64,000 nt of DNA from Isoetes taiwanensis. Taxonomy: Eukaryota > Streptophyta > Lycopodiopsida > Isoetales > Isoetaceae. The position numbers and the translations under genes were made by a program. The notes beneath the pieces are model-generated. The model had not been told where the DNA came from. It ran no database searches and saw only the letters and a program-made list of their open reading frames with translations. Positions 35,911 through 49,310 of this stretch are shown one piece after another. Position 1 is the first letter of the stretch. Every line of letters begins with the position of its first letter. Location of the stretch: positions 62,001-126,000 of the forward strand of contig JAJEKV010000515.1 in NCBI GenBank assembly GCA_021234155.1. The letters run 5' to 3'.

Positions 35911-38900
35911 CATACTTTGAACAAATCCTCTTGACTTGCTAAAGACATCCAAGCCTACCTTACTAACTAAAAGGCAATTTGGACTTATCGGACCCCAAAG
36001 GGAGGCCTTAGAGATTAAAAGACCCGATTGATGCAGTGTATCACCATACTTGATAGATAAATAAACTTTACAACCTAGAGTTGCTTTTTAAATAATAAAA
36101 CCAAGTTTAAACCAAATGCGGATATGCAAATGTAGGGAACAAAACTCAAATACACACTTGAACCATTGCGAAAGGTGTCTTACATAACTTAAGACATTGA
36201 ATCTATTAAAGCATTTAGCGAATGAGACAATAATGGCCAACAACATATCCCTTAATAAATGCACGGTAAAATATTAAGAAACTAAAGGAGGAAAGCGAAG
36301 GGATGTGGAGTGAATAAAGGTACTTGACATTTTATAGATAATAATTGAAGAAAACACAATAGATAGAAAAATTCCTTAAGAAAGCTGTCATTTAACTTGA
36401 TCTTTGTTCAAATATGTTTCTCACAATGCTTTTAAGCAAAAATATGTCAAGCAAAAAAATGTGGAGAAATGTGGAGAAGGACATACCCTTATGTGCAATT
36501 CTTATAGACAAAATAGAGGACAAATGCTTACCCAATATATTGTTTAAAACAATAATTTCATAAAAGTGTGTTCATAAGCCCACATGAAAGCTTCATGCCA
36601 AAATAAATCACCAAGCATGGGAGAAGGTAGTTCGGTTACCTGCAGCAAAAATGCACTTGTTAGCCTAAGAAGGGTAAAATGCATATGCTAGCAGTAAGCT
36701 GAATAACCTTGGCCTTTTCGACCCTTTACCCACAAATTAGATTAAATCTTAAGAATAGAGAACTTTAGTAAAGTGAGAAGATTGTTGACCAAAATAGAAC
36801 CGCTCATACTATGTTAAATTAGGGAGTCAGGATGGTAGAAAATAATGCAACCTAAGAAGCCACAAAGAGTGTAGGTGGTTGAGCATCTTTGGAAAAACTT
36901 GAACAAAACATACTTGAATTAATAAGTATTAACCTTTAACCTCTTGCGTAAAAATCATATTGATACGGGTTTATGTGTCAGCAGAATTACCATAAGTTCA
37001 TTTAATGAGCACTGAAGGATCCCAATTCCAGATCCACTAATATTAGCAATTACACTACCAACTAGGTCTCAGAGTTATTATTTAAACCTCAGAATACATA
37101 AAATCTGAAGGATCTCATCCAAAACAAGCCATCATGATAAACCACTTAAAAATGAGAAGTGTCATGCAGGCAAAGGAAATCTAAGTAGAACAAGAAGCCC
37201 ATACACTGCCTTGGATCACGTTTTTTGGTTCGGAGAATGCAAACCATGCCAAGATTCCTATTTCACCCTGATATTTTCATTAGATTATTGCATAAAGTTT
37301 TTCCAACCACTAGCCTAACGTTATTATAGCTGATTGAAGCTTATCAAATCAAATAAGCGGGAAAGCAGAGCAAATCGATTGAGTCAATACATCTACTCAA
37401 TCTACATATTTAGAGATATCATGAATAGCAAGCAAATACCACACCAAAATCTAGTTTAGAGGAAGATATGATTTGGCTGGATGCCACGTTAAATCAAGGT
37501 TGAACCAGAGTAGAGTGGTGTCAAGATGCATGGTGAAACTTAGGCATTATAGCAAGATTGGATGCCAAAAATAGAAGAATGGATAATGGATCATGAGGGT
37601 GAATAAGAGGAAAAATAAACTCGGATAATACTAATGCATAGCCCTTTGTTATATCTTTGCCTACAACACTAAGCAATATCGAGGGAAATTATTAAGCGAC
37701 AAATAAAACCAAGTCACCATGGATCTATCACGAGAGAAATTGGTCTGCAAAGGCCAATCATGCCATTAAATCTATCAACAAAATTATGTCTAGATAAATA
37801 ATGGAATAGAGAGTTCACAAAATAATTCACCTAGCATAGACAATTACATCATTCTAAGTTAGTATATGATTTGATTAATTTGAATGGAATCATTATCGGA
37901 ATAATCGTCCTCCCGAAATTAGTCAAGACAAACAACATCAACAATCTTTGGTAGAAGCATCCACTTCTTTGGCAATTTTGTTGCATGGCGTCAAAGGCAC
38001 AAGCCCGCTCTGTTCATGCTTCAGATGCAACATGAGATAAGGAATATGGCACCAACACCTAATATTTATAGACTAATCCAAGCCCTAATAGATCCGTAAC
38101 AATTTTGCATTATTTAGATCCTTAGAAATACTCTGTGTATGGATTACAAGACAGATTAACATAAATCCAGAGATTAGTTACCTGAATCTGGCTGTCATAA
38201 TGCACACGTAAGCAATCAGTTTGCATATCATGATTATCCTTAGAGCAATTTGTTTCAGATTAAGCCACGATCCAGCGCGTCGCCTGCCGGAAATCGTATC
38301 ACAGTTTAGGTTCTGCCCTTGTGTTAGGGTTTCGTCACCAAGACGGCATTTGTTCGAACAGAATCTTCCACTTTCCAAGTCACGATCCCAGTCAGCACTT
38401 CAAGAACCTAAATATACTTATTCCATATGTTATGGCAGCAAAATTGCCCATGAAAATTGTCCAACTATCCTGATATAATAAAGTTAACCAAAGAAATTTC
38501 TATTGCGTGGTAGTTATTACTGGCTCCCAAGAAATGCTTTATCACCCCATGGATCTATGTACCTTTCTCCCGGTATAAATGCATCATGTCCATTCCATAG
38601 CCACTTGTAAAATCAGTAATGAAGATATACAATGAGGTGCGGGAGTGCCACTAATCGAAACCACCTTGACTTCAAAGGGTAAAGGACCATAGAATAACCC
38701 ATGTCACTGATGCGAGTTGTATTTGCAAATCTATTTTAAAGCGAGAGATCTTGCCAACATCATATGTCAAAATAACTATATCAGGGTCAAATGTTAGCAA
38801 AGCTAATTGGTATTCCCATACTACCGATTTTTTGTCATCCAGCCGGATATATAGGTCAATAAAAGGAAAATTGCCATTGCAAATATCCAGATATGCCATA

Positions 38901-39838
38901 TTTATTGATTGAAAGGCTAGAAAAATCATGCACCCATTATGTCAGGCATCTACAGTTCCAAGGTAGAATGCTTAGGGTAAGAGAATATCATAGCAACTTA
39001 AAAACTTTAACAAACCTAGGGTTCTATGTCCTAGGGGCGTAGACAACTTTTGGGTTGTGTAGGGTCTATAACTTGATGGCTCATTGCTCATAAATATGGC
39101 AAAGGACATGGTCATACTAATTAAAACCCGGTAATATGGAAATCACATACCCAATTCGTAGGCATTACAAAAGCCAATGATCATAGTAACAAACAAGTGC
39201 GCATTACGGATCCCTTGCCATAATGTTACAATGGTGCAATTAAACATTGCATATGCGGTTAAACAATAAGGAGACCGACAAGAGTTAAACTGTTAGGAAA
39301 AATGCAGTTATTAAATGAGTGAATCAAAGACCACCACCATCATAAATTATGTGCCCCAAAGATGTCCAATTTCATCTCAGGAGTAAGTAAGTAATAGACA
39401 CAACTCGGATCTAGCATAGTCAAGCAATAAATGGTCCAAAGCATTGCACTAAAAAATTAAGGGTGAGGGCCTTTTTCGCATAAGCGACATATAACGAGAA
39501 CTTAAGAAATCCAAAACAAGCTACATAACCTTATTTAGAAGAAATTAAAGTACATTCATCAACCTTGCAGCCACAATCAAGGCACAATGAGTCTTGGAAT
39601 CTAAAATTGGAAAATAGATTTCAAGTCCAAGACAAAAGATAGAGCAAAGAATCTAGAAGTCTAGAGTAGACAAAATGGTAAAAAGAAATTGTAGGAAATC
39701 AGCGTCTTTATGCATGAGAAAGAAGAGGCTCAAAACTTCAGGACATAATAAAGGCTAACCCTAAACTTAGCTATATTTTTATATATACCTCCCTCCCGAG
39801 GAGGAGAGATAGGTCCCATATAATGCATAAGGGCGGGA

Positions 39839-39861
39839 GGGTCCCTATGCCATAGGGACCC
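39839..39861. repeat. Perfect hairpin in unit 1 of the tandem array
   Basis: GGGTCCCTATG and its exact complement are separated by one base. A conserved copy sits in unit 2 at 44,512-44,534. A TATA-like run (TATATATACC at about 39,780) lies 50-60 bp upstream on the plus strand. Confidence 0.85.
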
Positions 39862-42800
39862 CACCCAACTAATTCAATTGATGAATTTAAACAAAACAAA
39901 ATATTATGCAAAGTAAATTACCAGAGTATGTAAAGCTCAAATATTTTCATCAAACTTGAACTCAGGGAAAATCTCATCATGAAAGATCTTGAGAGCTTTT
40001 GTCATATATCCTCCTTTAAGGATACTTTTTGTTTTGTGAGTTAGGAAGTTTTTCAATCGATAAATTTGCCTTGTGGCGAGTAGAGATATTTGGGAAAGAA
40101 CCCGATAGAATTTGTACTTTGTGGCGGAGTAAAATTATGCACAATGTTGCTTCGACACATGAGAATAATCATTATTTCATATTTTTATAGTTATATTGAA
40201 TCTAAAAAACGATGCAAAACAATATGGCAGAGATCTCACCTTTCATCAGCGTGTATTACTTGGAATGAGTAAGAAATGTAATTTTGAGTCCATGATGTAT
40301 AATAAAGCAATTTGAACAACCTTGTTAGATGGAATCCCAGCATCGTTATATCGGACTTAGATATTTCAAGGTATGCTCCTAATCGGCTATCCACGAGGAG
40401 TGTTTCGATAATTTACTATTTCACAGGCCATTAGCAATGTTGAAACTTATGTATTTGGTGGAAGCATCCTCCTATAAAATATAAGAAGAGTTAATATGGT
40501 ACAATACAACTTTAAGCATCATAAGAGTGGAAAATAAGAACTTATGAGATGAAAGACAAATTATCTCTAAGGCCCACACCGGTAAAACCAGTGATCCGAA
40601 ATCGGGTATATATACTAGCCTGAACAAATCCTCTTGACTTGCTAAGACATCCAAGCCTACCTTACTAACTAAAAGGCAAACTGGACTTATCGGACCCCAA
40701 AAGGGGAGGCCTTAGAGATTAAAAGACTGATTGATACCAGAGTGTATCACCATAACAGTAGATAAATAAGCTTACAACCTAGAGTTGCTTTTTAAATAAT
40801 AAAACCAAGTTTAAACCAAATGCAGATATGCAAATGTAGGGAACAAAACTCAAATACACACTTGAACCATTGCAGAAGGGTGTCTTACATAACTTAAGAC
40901 ATTGAATCTATTAAGCAGCCTTAGCAGAAGGAGACAATAATGGCCAACAACATATCCCTTAATAAATGCCTGGTAAAATATTAAGAAACTAAAGGAGGAA
41001 ACAGAAGGGATGTGGAGTGAATAAAGCTGCCAGCATTTTATAGATAATAATTGAAGAAAACACAATAGATAGAAAAATTCCTTAAGAAACTGTCATTTAA
41101 CAGTGCTGTTCAAATATGTTTCTCACAATACCGCTTAAGCAAAAATATGTCAAGCAAAAATGTGGAGAAATGTGGAGAAGGACATACCCTTATGTGCAAT
41201 TCTTATAGACAAAATAGAGGACAAATGCTTACCCAATATATTGTTTAAAACAATAATTTCATAAAAGTGTGTTCATAAGCCCACATGAAAGCTTCATGCC
41301 AAAATAAATCACCAAGCATGGGAGAAGGTAGTTCGGTTACCTGCAGCAAAAATGCACTTGTTAGCCTAAGAAGGGTAAAAATGCATATGCTAGCAGGTAA
41401 GCTGTGAACAACCTTGGCCTTTCGGCCCTTTACCCACAAATTAGATTAAATCTTAAGAATAGAGAACTTTAGTAAAGTGAGAAGATTGTTGACCAAAATA
41501 GAACCGCTCATACTATGTTAAATTAGGGAGTCAGATGGTAGAAAATAATGCAACCTAAGAAGCCACAAAGAGTGTAGGTCGTTGAGCATGCTGGAAAAAC
41601 TTGAACAAAAACATAACAGAATTAATAAGTATTAACCTTTAACCTCTTGCGTAAATCATATTGATACGGGTTTATGTGTCGTGAGAATTACCATAAGTTC
41701 ATTTAATGAGCCTTTGAAGGATCCCAATTCGGATCCACTAATATTAGCAATTACACTACCAACTAGGTCTCGAGTTATTATTTAAACCTCGGAATACATA
41801 AAATCTGAAGGATCTCATCAAAACAAGCCATCATGATAAACCACTTAAAAATGAGAAGTGTCATGCAGGCAAAGGAAATCTAAGTAGAACAAGAAGCCCA
41901 TACACTGCCTTGGATCTGTTTGCTGGTTCAGAATGCAAACCATGCCAAGATTCCTATTTCACCCAGTATTTTCATTAGATTATTGCATAAAGTTTTTTCC
42001 AACCACTAGCCTAACGTTATTATAGCTGATTCAGAAGCTTATCAAATCAAATAACTGGGAAACAGAGCAAATCAGTGGAGTCGATACATCTACTCAATCT
42101 ACATATTTAGAGATATCATGAATAGCAAGCAAATACCACACCAAAATCTAGTTTAGAGGAAGATATGATTTGGCTGGATGCCACGTTCAAGATGCATGGT
42201 GAAACTTAGGCATTATAGCAAGATTGGATGCCAAAAAATAGAAGAATGGATAATGGATCATGAGGGTGAATAAGAGGAAAAATAAACTCCAGATAATACT
42301 AATGCATAGCCCTTTGTTATATGCTGCCTACAACACTAAGCAATATCAGGAAATTATTAAGCAGCAATAAAACCAAGTCACCATGGATCTATGCGAGAGA
42401 AATTCGTCTGCAGAGGCCAATCGTGCTATTAAATCTATCAACAAAATTATGCCTAGATAAATAACAGATTAAAGAGTTCATAAAAAATAATTCACCTAGC
42501 ATAGACAATTACATCATTCTAAGTTAGTATAGGACCTGATTAAGCTGAATGGAATCATTATCAGAATAATCGTCCTCCTCAGAATTAGTCAAGACAAACA
42601 ACATCAACAATGCTGGTAGAAGCATCCACTTCTTTGGCAATTTTGTTGCATGGCGTCAAAGGCACAAGCCCGCTCTGTTCATGCTTCAGATGCAACATGA
42701 GATAAGGAATATGGCACCAACACCTAATATTTATAGACTAATCCAAGCCCTAATAGATCCAAGTAACAATTTTGCATTATTTAGATCCTTAGAAATACTA

Positions 42801-44511
42801 CTGTGTATGGATTACAAGATGATTAACATAAATCCAGAGATTAGTTACACGATCAATTTTGTCATAATGCCTACGTAAGCAATCGGTTTGCATATCATGA
42901 TTATCCTTAGAGCAATTTGTTTTGATTAAGCCCACGATCCGGTAGCGTCGCTTTGCCGGAAATTATCCGCGGTTTAGGTTCTGCCCTTGTGTTAGGGTTT
43001 CGTCACCAAGACGGCATTTGTTCGAACAGAATCTTCCATTTTCCAAGTCACGATCCCAGTCAGCACTTCAAGAACCTAAATATACTTATTCCATATGTTA
43101 TGGCAGCAAAATTGCCCATGAAAATTGTCCAACTATCCTGATATAATAAAGTTAACCAAAGAAATTTCTATTGCGTGGTAGTTATTACTGGCTCCCAAGA
43201 AATGCTTTATCACCCCATGGATCTATGTACCTTTCTCCTGGTATAAATGCATCATGTCCATTCCATAGCCACTTGTAAAATCAGAGTACTGAAGATATAC
43301 AATGAGGTGCACGGGAGTGCCACACTGGAAACCACCTTGACTTCAAAGGGTAAAGGACCATAGAATAACCCATAATACAGTGCAGTTGTATTTGCAAATC
43401 TATTTTAAACTGAGAGATCTTGCCAACATCATATGTCAAAATAACTATATACGAGGGTCAAATGTTAGCAAAGCTAATTGGTATTCCCATACTCTGATTT
43501 TTTGTCATCTGTCAGCATATATAGGTCAATAAAGGAAAATTGCCATTGCAAATATCCGGATATATGCCATATTTATTGATTGAAAGGCTAGAAAAATCAT
43601 GCACCCATTATGTCGGGGCATCTACGGTTCCAAGGTAGAATGCTTAGGGTAAGAAGAATATCATAGCAACTTAAAACTTTAACAAACCTAGGGTTCTATG
43701 TCCTAGGGATGAAGACAACTTTTTGGGTTGTGTCGGGTCTATAACTTGATGGCTCATTTGCTCATAAATATGGCAAAGGACATGGTCATACTAATTAAAA
43801 CCAATTAATATGGAAATCACATACCCAATTCGTAGGCATAACAAAAGCCAATGATCATAGTAACAAACAAGTGCGCATTACGGATCCCTTGCCATAATGT
43901 TACAATGGTGCAATTAAACATTGCATATGCAGTTAAACAATAAGGGAGACCCTGACAAGAGTTAAACTGTTAGGAAAAAATGCAGTTATTAAATGAGTGA
44001 ATCAAAGACCACCACCATCATAAATTATGTGCCCCAAAGATGTCCAATTTCATCTACGGAGTAAGTAAGTAATAGACACAACTCAGATCTAGCATAGTCA
44101 AGCAATAAATGGTCCAAACTGTGCACTAAAAAAATTAAGGGTGAGGGCCTTTTTCCTGCCAAAGCGACATATAACCAGAACCTAAGAAATCCAAAACAAG
44201 CTACATAACCTTATTTAGAAGAAATTAAAGTACATTCATCAACCTTGCAGCCACAATCAAGGCACAATGAGTCTTGGAATCTAAAATTGGAAAATAGATT
44301 TCAAGTCCAAGACAAAGATAGAGCAAAGAATCTAGAAGTCTAGAGTAGACAAAATGGTAAAAGAAATTGTAGGAAATCAGCGTCTTTATGCGCAGAAGAG
44401 GCTCAAAACTCAGACATAATAAAGGCTAACCCTAAACTTAGCTTATATTTATATATACCTCCCTCCTACCGGAAGGCAGAGATAGGTCCCATATAATGCA
44501 TAAGGACGGGA

Positions 44512-44534
44512 GGGTCCCTATGCCATAGGGACCC
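44512..44534. repeat. Perfect hairpin in unit 2 of the tandem array
   Basis: Same 11-bp stem and one-base centre as at 39,839-39,861, although bases around it differ between the units. Confidence 0.85.
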
Positions 44535-45971
44535 CCCTGCCAACTAATTCAATTGATGAATTTAAACAAAACAAAATATTATGCAAAGTAAATTACCAGA
44601 GTATGTAAAGCTCAAATATTTTCATCAAACTTGAACTCAGGGAAAATCTCATCATGAAAGATCTTGAGAGCTTTTGTCATATATCCTCCTTTAAGGATAC
44701 TTTTGTTTTTGTGAGTTCAGGAGTTTTCAATCCCAGTAAATTTGGCACTGTGGCCAGTAGAGATATTTGGGAAAGAACCCAGTAAATTTGGCACTGTGGC
44801 CAGAGTAAAATTATGCACAATGTTGCTAAGCAGCACATGAGAATAATCATTATTTCATATTTTTATAGTTATATTGAATCTAAAAAACGATGCAAAACAA
44901 TATGGCAGAAGAGATCTCACCTTTCATCAGCGTGTATTACTTGGAATGAGTAAGAAATGTAATTTTGAGTCCATGATGTATAATAAAGCAATTTGAACAA
45001 CCTTGTTAGATGGAATCCCAGCATCGTTATATCCAGACTTAGATATTTCAAGGTATGCTCCTAATCAGCTATCCACAGAGTGTTCTGATAATTTGCCTGC
45101 TGGCTGCCATTAGCAATGTTGAAACTTATGTATTTGGTGGAAGCATACTCCTATAAAATATATAAGAAGAGTTAATATGGTACAATACACCTTTAAGCAT
45201 CATAAGAGTGGAAAATAAGAACTTATGAGATGAAAGACAAATTATCTCTAAGGCCCACAGGTAAAACCGGTGATCCGAAATCGGTATATATACTTTGAAC
45301 AAATCCTCTTGACTTGCTAAGACATCCAAGCCTACCTTACTAACTAAAAGGCAAAATGGACTTATCGGACCCCAAAAGGGAGGCCTTAGAGATTAAAAGA
45401 CGATTGATACGAGTGTATCACCATAACGATAGATAAATAAGCTTACAACCTAGAGTTGCTTTTTTAAATAATAAAACCAAGTTTAAACCAAATCGAGATA
45501 TGCAAATGTAGGGAACAAAACTCAAATACACACTTGAACCATTGCAGAAGGGTGTCTTACATAACTTAAGACATTGAATCTATTAAGCAGCCTTAGCAGA
45601 AGGAGACAATAATGGCCAACAACATATCCCTTAATAAATGCCTGGTAAAATATTAAGAAACTAAAGGAGGAAACAGAAGGGATGTGGAGTGAATAAAGTT
45701 TACTTGACATTTTATAGATAATAATTGAAGAAAACACAATAGATAGAAAAATTCTTAAGAAAGCTGTCATTTAACAAAGGTCTTTGTTCAAATATGTTTC
45801 TCACAATACAACAAGCAAAAATATGTCAAGCAAAAATGTGGAGAAATGTGGAGAAGGACATACCCTTATGTGCAATTCTTATAGACAAAATAGAGGACAA
45901 ATGCTTACCCAATATATTGTTTAAAACAATAATTTCATAAAAGTGTGTTCATAAGCCCACATGAAAGCTTC

Positions 45972-47300
45972 TTGTATTTTGCATAACGTGATAGCTTACT
46001 AAAATAACAATTAAAATTGGAAGGCATGAAACTATTTGATATGCCGGGACATTTGGGAAGGTATATGTTTTAGATAGTAATCATGTATGGCTCATTAATT
46101 TGATAATGACAATATTTCATAATTTCAATACCAATGTCATCTGATGAGATATGACGTGCTATCATTCCAATTCTTCGCTACTTTGTGACCATATCTTGTG
46201 TGCAAGACAATGCTACACTAGCTTCTTCTGCAATGGTTCCTTTTGCCTTTAATGTACTTGGGTCTGCCAGCTGTATTGGGAAAGATAACGGTTATAATGA
46301 TGGTTGGATGCATGTTTCACTTAAAAAGAAGGCAGCTCGACAAAAATGAGCTCCAGCAATTCATATTGGCGATCTAGAATCATTGTATTTTGCATAATAA
46401 ATCGAGACTCCCAGAGTAACTGCGGGGAGGGACTATTTTTCCTCTAGGTTTTAAACCTGTACCTCGGATTAATGTATTTATTTTTCATGATGAGGGGAGG
46501 TAAAAATATTATTCTATTTATTCCAGTTTTCTTTTTTTTTTTCCCGTGGAAAAAAGTTTGTTCATGTTCTCCTTAATGTGTGATACATAAGATATTCCTA
46601 GTTTGATAGTTTAGGCTTGTATATGCAAACCTTTATATCATCAATTTAGCTCAAGCTTATCGTCTTGAATATTTTGATCACCTAATTTCCCTATTCATAT
46701 TGGTAAACTATTCTATTCTATTCTATTCTATTCTATTCTATTCTATTCTATTCTATTCTATTCTATTCTATTGGTTGTCAGATAGACTCAACGTTAGCAA
46801 AAATGAGGCTTCATATGCAACTATAATGCGCCATATGTATTTGGATCTGTTATACTTTCATTTCTTTTGTTACAATTATCAAGGCATCCTAGAATTTAAG
46901 CGCCATAATTAACCACTAATGAATCACTATAGATGTGGTTTTTTATGCAACAAAAATTAATCTTAATAAGAACCACAAGTTATAGTGGCTTTGACGAGTA
47001 ATATACGGTTATTCATGCTGGTTTCCTATTGCAACATGGTTTGTTACGATTGTTAATGGTTTCTCGCATGGTTTTCATGTTACTTTGTTGATGCATGCAT
47101 GGGTTATCCTATTGTTTAAATTTGGTTTTTCCGACAAGTGGAAAACCTTTTTGGAATTTTTTCTAAGATGGTTTTGTAAGGTCTGAAGGCCCGATGTTCC
47201 AAAAATTTAGAAAGCATTTTTGTGCAATTTCAAATGGTTTCGATGTTGCCGGATTTAGGAATTTTTCAGATGAAGCTTCCATCCATGCGTCGTCATTCTG
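45972..47300. other. No recognised gene; contains a (TTCTA)n tract
   Basis: AT-rich sequence. The part at about 46,910-47,110 contains GGTTATTCATG.TGGTTTCCTATTG, which recurs at about 55,040-55,075 just beyond the Helitron 3' end. Confidence 0.5.
46707..46771. repeat. (TTCTA)n microsatellite, about 13 repeats
   Basis: A perfect pentamer array. The same pentamer forms the tail of the RTE-like LINE family here, but no LINE sequence lies on either side. Confidence 0.95.
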
Positions 47301-47339
47301 AAGCATGCACCACAGGCTCTGACTACTATGGTTAGGGTT

Positions 47340-47600
47340 GTGGTATTATGTTACTCTTTTGTATTCAGAGCTACGGGCTGCCACAGGGGATGCATTCGGT
47401 TGCCCATCAAGAGGTATGCGCAATCTAGAAGATTTGCTTGGATCAATTTTTCTGCAGCACGGCATGGGAGCCGCTGGGATCTTCCAAAGCCATGGCCGCC
47501 GTTGCCCATATAGCGTTATTAGCCATGGTAGCCCTCTTGGAAAGGATCTTAGATTGTTGTGCACTCCTGGATATGGAGCAGTGTAATATTGTGTACACGT
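47340..47600. other. Open frames on both strands, GC-richer patch, unrecognised
   Basis: A plus frame (47,338-47,586) and minus frames (47,346-47,564; 47,443-47,673) overlap in a patch that is richer in GC than its surroundings. It may be another captured exon. No family was recognised. Confidence 0.3.
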
Positions 47601-47800
47601 GAATGGCCCGGCAAATGACTATTTGGCCGGTGAAATTACATGAACCGCTAGCTCCACAGCAGAAATGCTCCATGTTAATTCAGACTGATTCTATTTTCAA
47701 TAGCCGTCTATTCTGGTATGCTCAATCTTATTGTTCTATTTTCATTTTCTTATCAGGTTCTATATCCAGTTAAAGCAAGATATTTCTGAGCATCTCTGCT

Positions 47801-48100
47801 TTTACTCTATAAATTTTGCTATGCTGTTGTGTATACTTGAATTCTCATATCTACTTCTTTGACATTTACTCATATTAGGTGTAGCATACTCGAAGTGAGG
47901 CTGCATATGTGTGCATATAAAGGAAGCAAGATCAGTCATAGAGTCGTTATCTATTCCTCGAGCATCTCTATTGGTAAATGCTTTTACTCTATAAATTTTG
48001 CGATGATGTTGTGTATACTTGAACTCTCATAGCTACTTCTTTGACATTTACTCATATTATGTGTGGCATACTCTAGGGCAGAGCTTCATATATGTGCACA
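47801..48100. repeat. Tandem duplication, about 182-bp period
   Basis: TTTACTCTATAAATTTTG starts at about 47,801 and again at 47,983. Both copies run through CTACTTCTTTGACATTTACT to a GCATACTC...CATAT.TGTGCA end, with roughly 10% difference. Confidence 0.85.
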
Positions 48101-48264
48101 TCTACAAATGCACTTCACCATCAGACTTTCCAGATTTTTTATTGACTACCAAATGTAGTTTGTGCATGAACTCACATTTTTTTATTCTCCCTACCATTTG
48201 GATTATGCATGGTTTAAGTTGAAGGAACACTGGTGCATCAAAAACAAAGCATTAAACTCAGAGG

Positions 48265-48790
48265 TCGTCTCCTAGAATACCATGCTTGCTGTCTTGCCTT
48301 GACACATTATGGGCACAACAGACACTCTCTTTGGAGGCCTTTACTAATGTAATTCCAGTGCAACTGGAAGGTATGCTCCTAAGTGGTGATTTTTGATGTT
48401 TTTTCTCCTTTATGTGATGGTTTCATTGATGAATTTTGGCTTTTCTTTTTCATGAGCTGAGCTTATGATGCATCCTTGGCTACAACATTATAATTATATC
48501 TTCATGATTATTAGTTTCCGTTCAACAGGGATGGTTGAAGTTGGCACTTTAATTTTACCATTATGAAATGGTCTCCTAGAATATCATGCATGCTGCCTTG
48601 CCTTGGCATGTTNTGGGCACAACAAGCTCCAGTGCAACTGGAAGGTATGCTTTTAAATGCTGATTTTTGTTGTTTTTTCCCTTTGGTGTGATGAATTTAA
48701 TAATGAGTTTTGGCACTTCTTTTTCTAGATTCAAGCATGATGCATCTCTAGCTAGAACATTATAGTAATTTCTTCATGAATATGTAGCAT
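48265..48790 (+). repeat. Duplicated exon-like segment
   Basis: A unit beginning GTCTCCTAGAATA.CATGC lies at about 48,268 and about 48,568. Both contain CCAGTGCAACTGGAAGGTATGC, where AAG|GTATGC reads as a good splice donor, then a T-rich stretch typical of an intron start. The second copy lacks about 35 bp. No protein was recognised. The window's only undetermined base (N) is at 48,613 in the second copy. Confidence 0.7.
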
Positions 48791-49089
48791 AATAATGGGG
48801 GTTTTCTTTGTGTTTTTGTACGCTTTTCACAAAGGTTTTCCTAAGATTTCATGGCGTATTCAAATGGATGTACTAATGCGTACATCTAGAGTGCACCATT
48901 TCTTAGTCGTTGATTTAGCTTTTTTTTTTCAATAGTCCAACATCCAAGGGCTCACAACAAAAGCCCTCTTTTATTTTAGGGGCTGAACATGCAAGGCTGG
49001 TGGATAGCATTTCGGGGCATTCTTGCAAAAATTAATGTTTTTGTGATCGAGTGGAAACAGATTTGGAGTGGAGGGCGTTTGTGCCATAC

Positions 49090-49310
49090 TATTCAAAGTT
49101 TCCATTGGATTGATTCAACTGCCTGTTGTATGTTGGCCGTGGAGGAGGGCAGTTTTAAGGTGATAGCATATAGTGAAAATGCCCCCGAAATGTTGGATTT
49201 GATGCATAAGCCGTGCCTAGTATGGCAAAAAGCAAGATCCGTTAGGGTATGGCGGATTAGGGCGGTGTTCATTCCGAACGAGCGAGAGAGCCTTTTGGGG
49301 CATTGTGGAA
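49090..49310 (+). pseudogene. Phytochrome fragment (N-terminal PAS region)
   Basis: The plus strand reads CMLAVEEGSFKVIAYSENAP, then EMLDLM (49,127-49,204), in a 145-codon open frame starting at 48,989. This is the PAS segment near the N terminus of plant phytochromes, closest by eye to the phyB/phyP type ('GCMLAVEE..F.V.AYSENAPEML'). The usual IQPFG just before it reads as IDSTAC, and after EMLDLM the expected QAVPSM appears only in another frame. Phytochromes are red/far-red receptors; this piece lacks the chromophore-binding GAF Cys and all later domains. It is a fragment, not a gene. Confidence 0.8.

Larger units (their letters stand above)
35913..45971. repeat. Tandem array: 2.15 copies of a 4.7-kb unit
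   Basis: Unit starts, marked by TGAACAAATCCTCTTGACTT, lie at about 35,913, 40,614 and 45,292, giving periods of 4,701 and 4,678 bp. The third copy stops at 45,971 after about 680 bp. The copies agree over long stretches, and most mismatches fall at CAG/CTG sites. Each unit is AT-rich and contains a perfect 11-bp hairpin (39,839-39,861; 44,512-44,534). No protein family was recognised in either strand. Short minus-strand segments look protein-like (for example GERYIDPWGDKAFLGSQ at about 43,190-43,250), so the unit could hold exons of an unrecognised gene. Confidence 0.92.

Noticed and set aside
38178-38929. Minus-strand frames in the 4.7-kb unit as exons of a known gene
   Set aside because: Some segments look protein-like and one ends in a donor-like CAG|GTAACT, but none matches a family and the second unit does not preserve the frames.
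46707-46771. (TTCTA)n as the tail of another LINE copy
   Set aside because: Neither flank resembles the LINE 3' end seen at 773-1,190 or 55,305-55,705.
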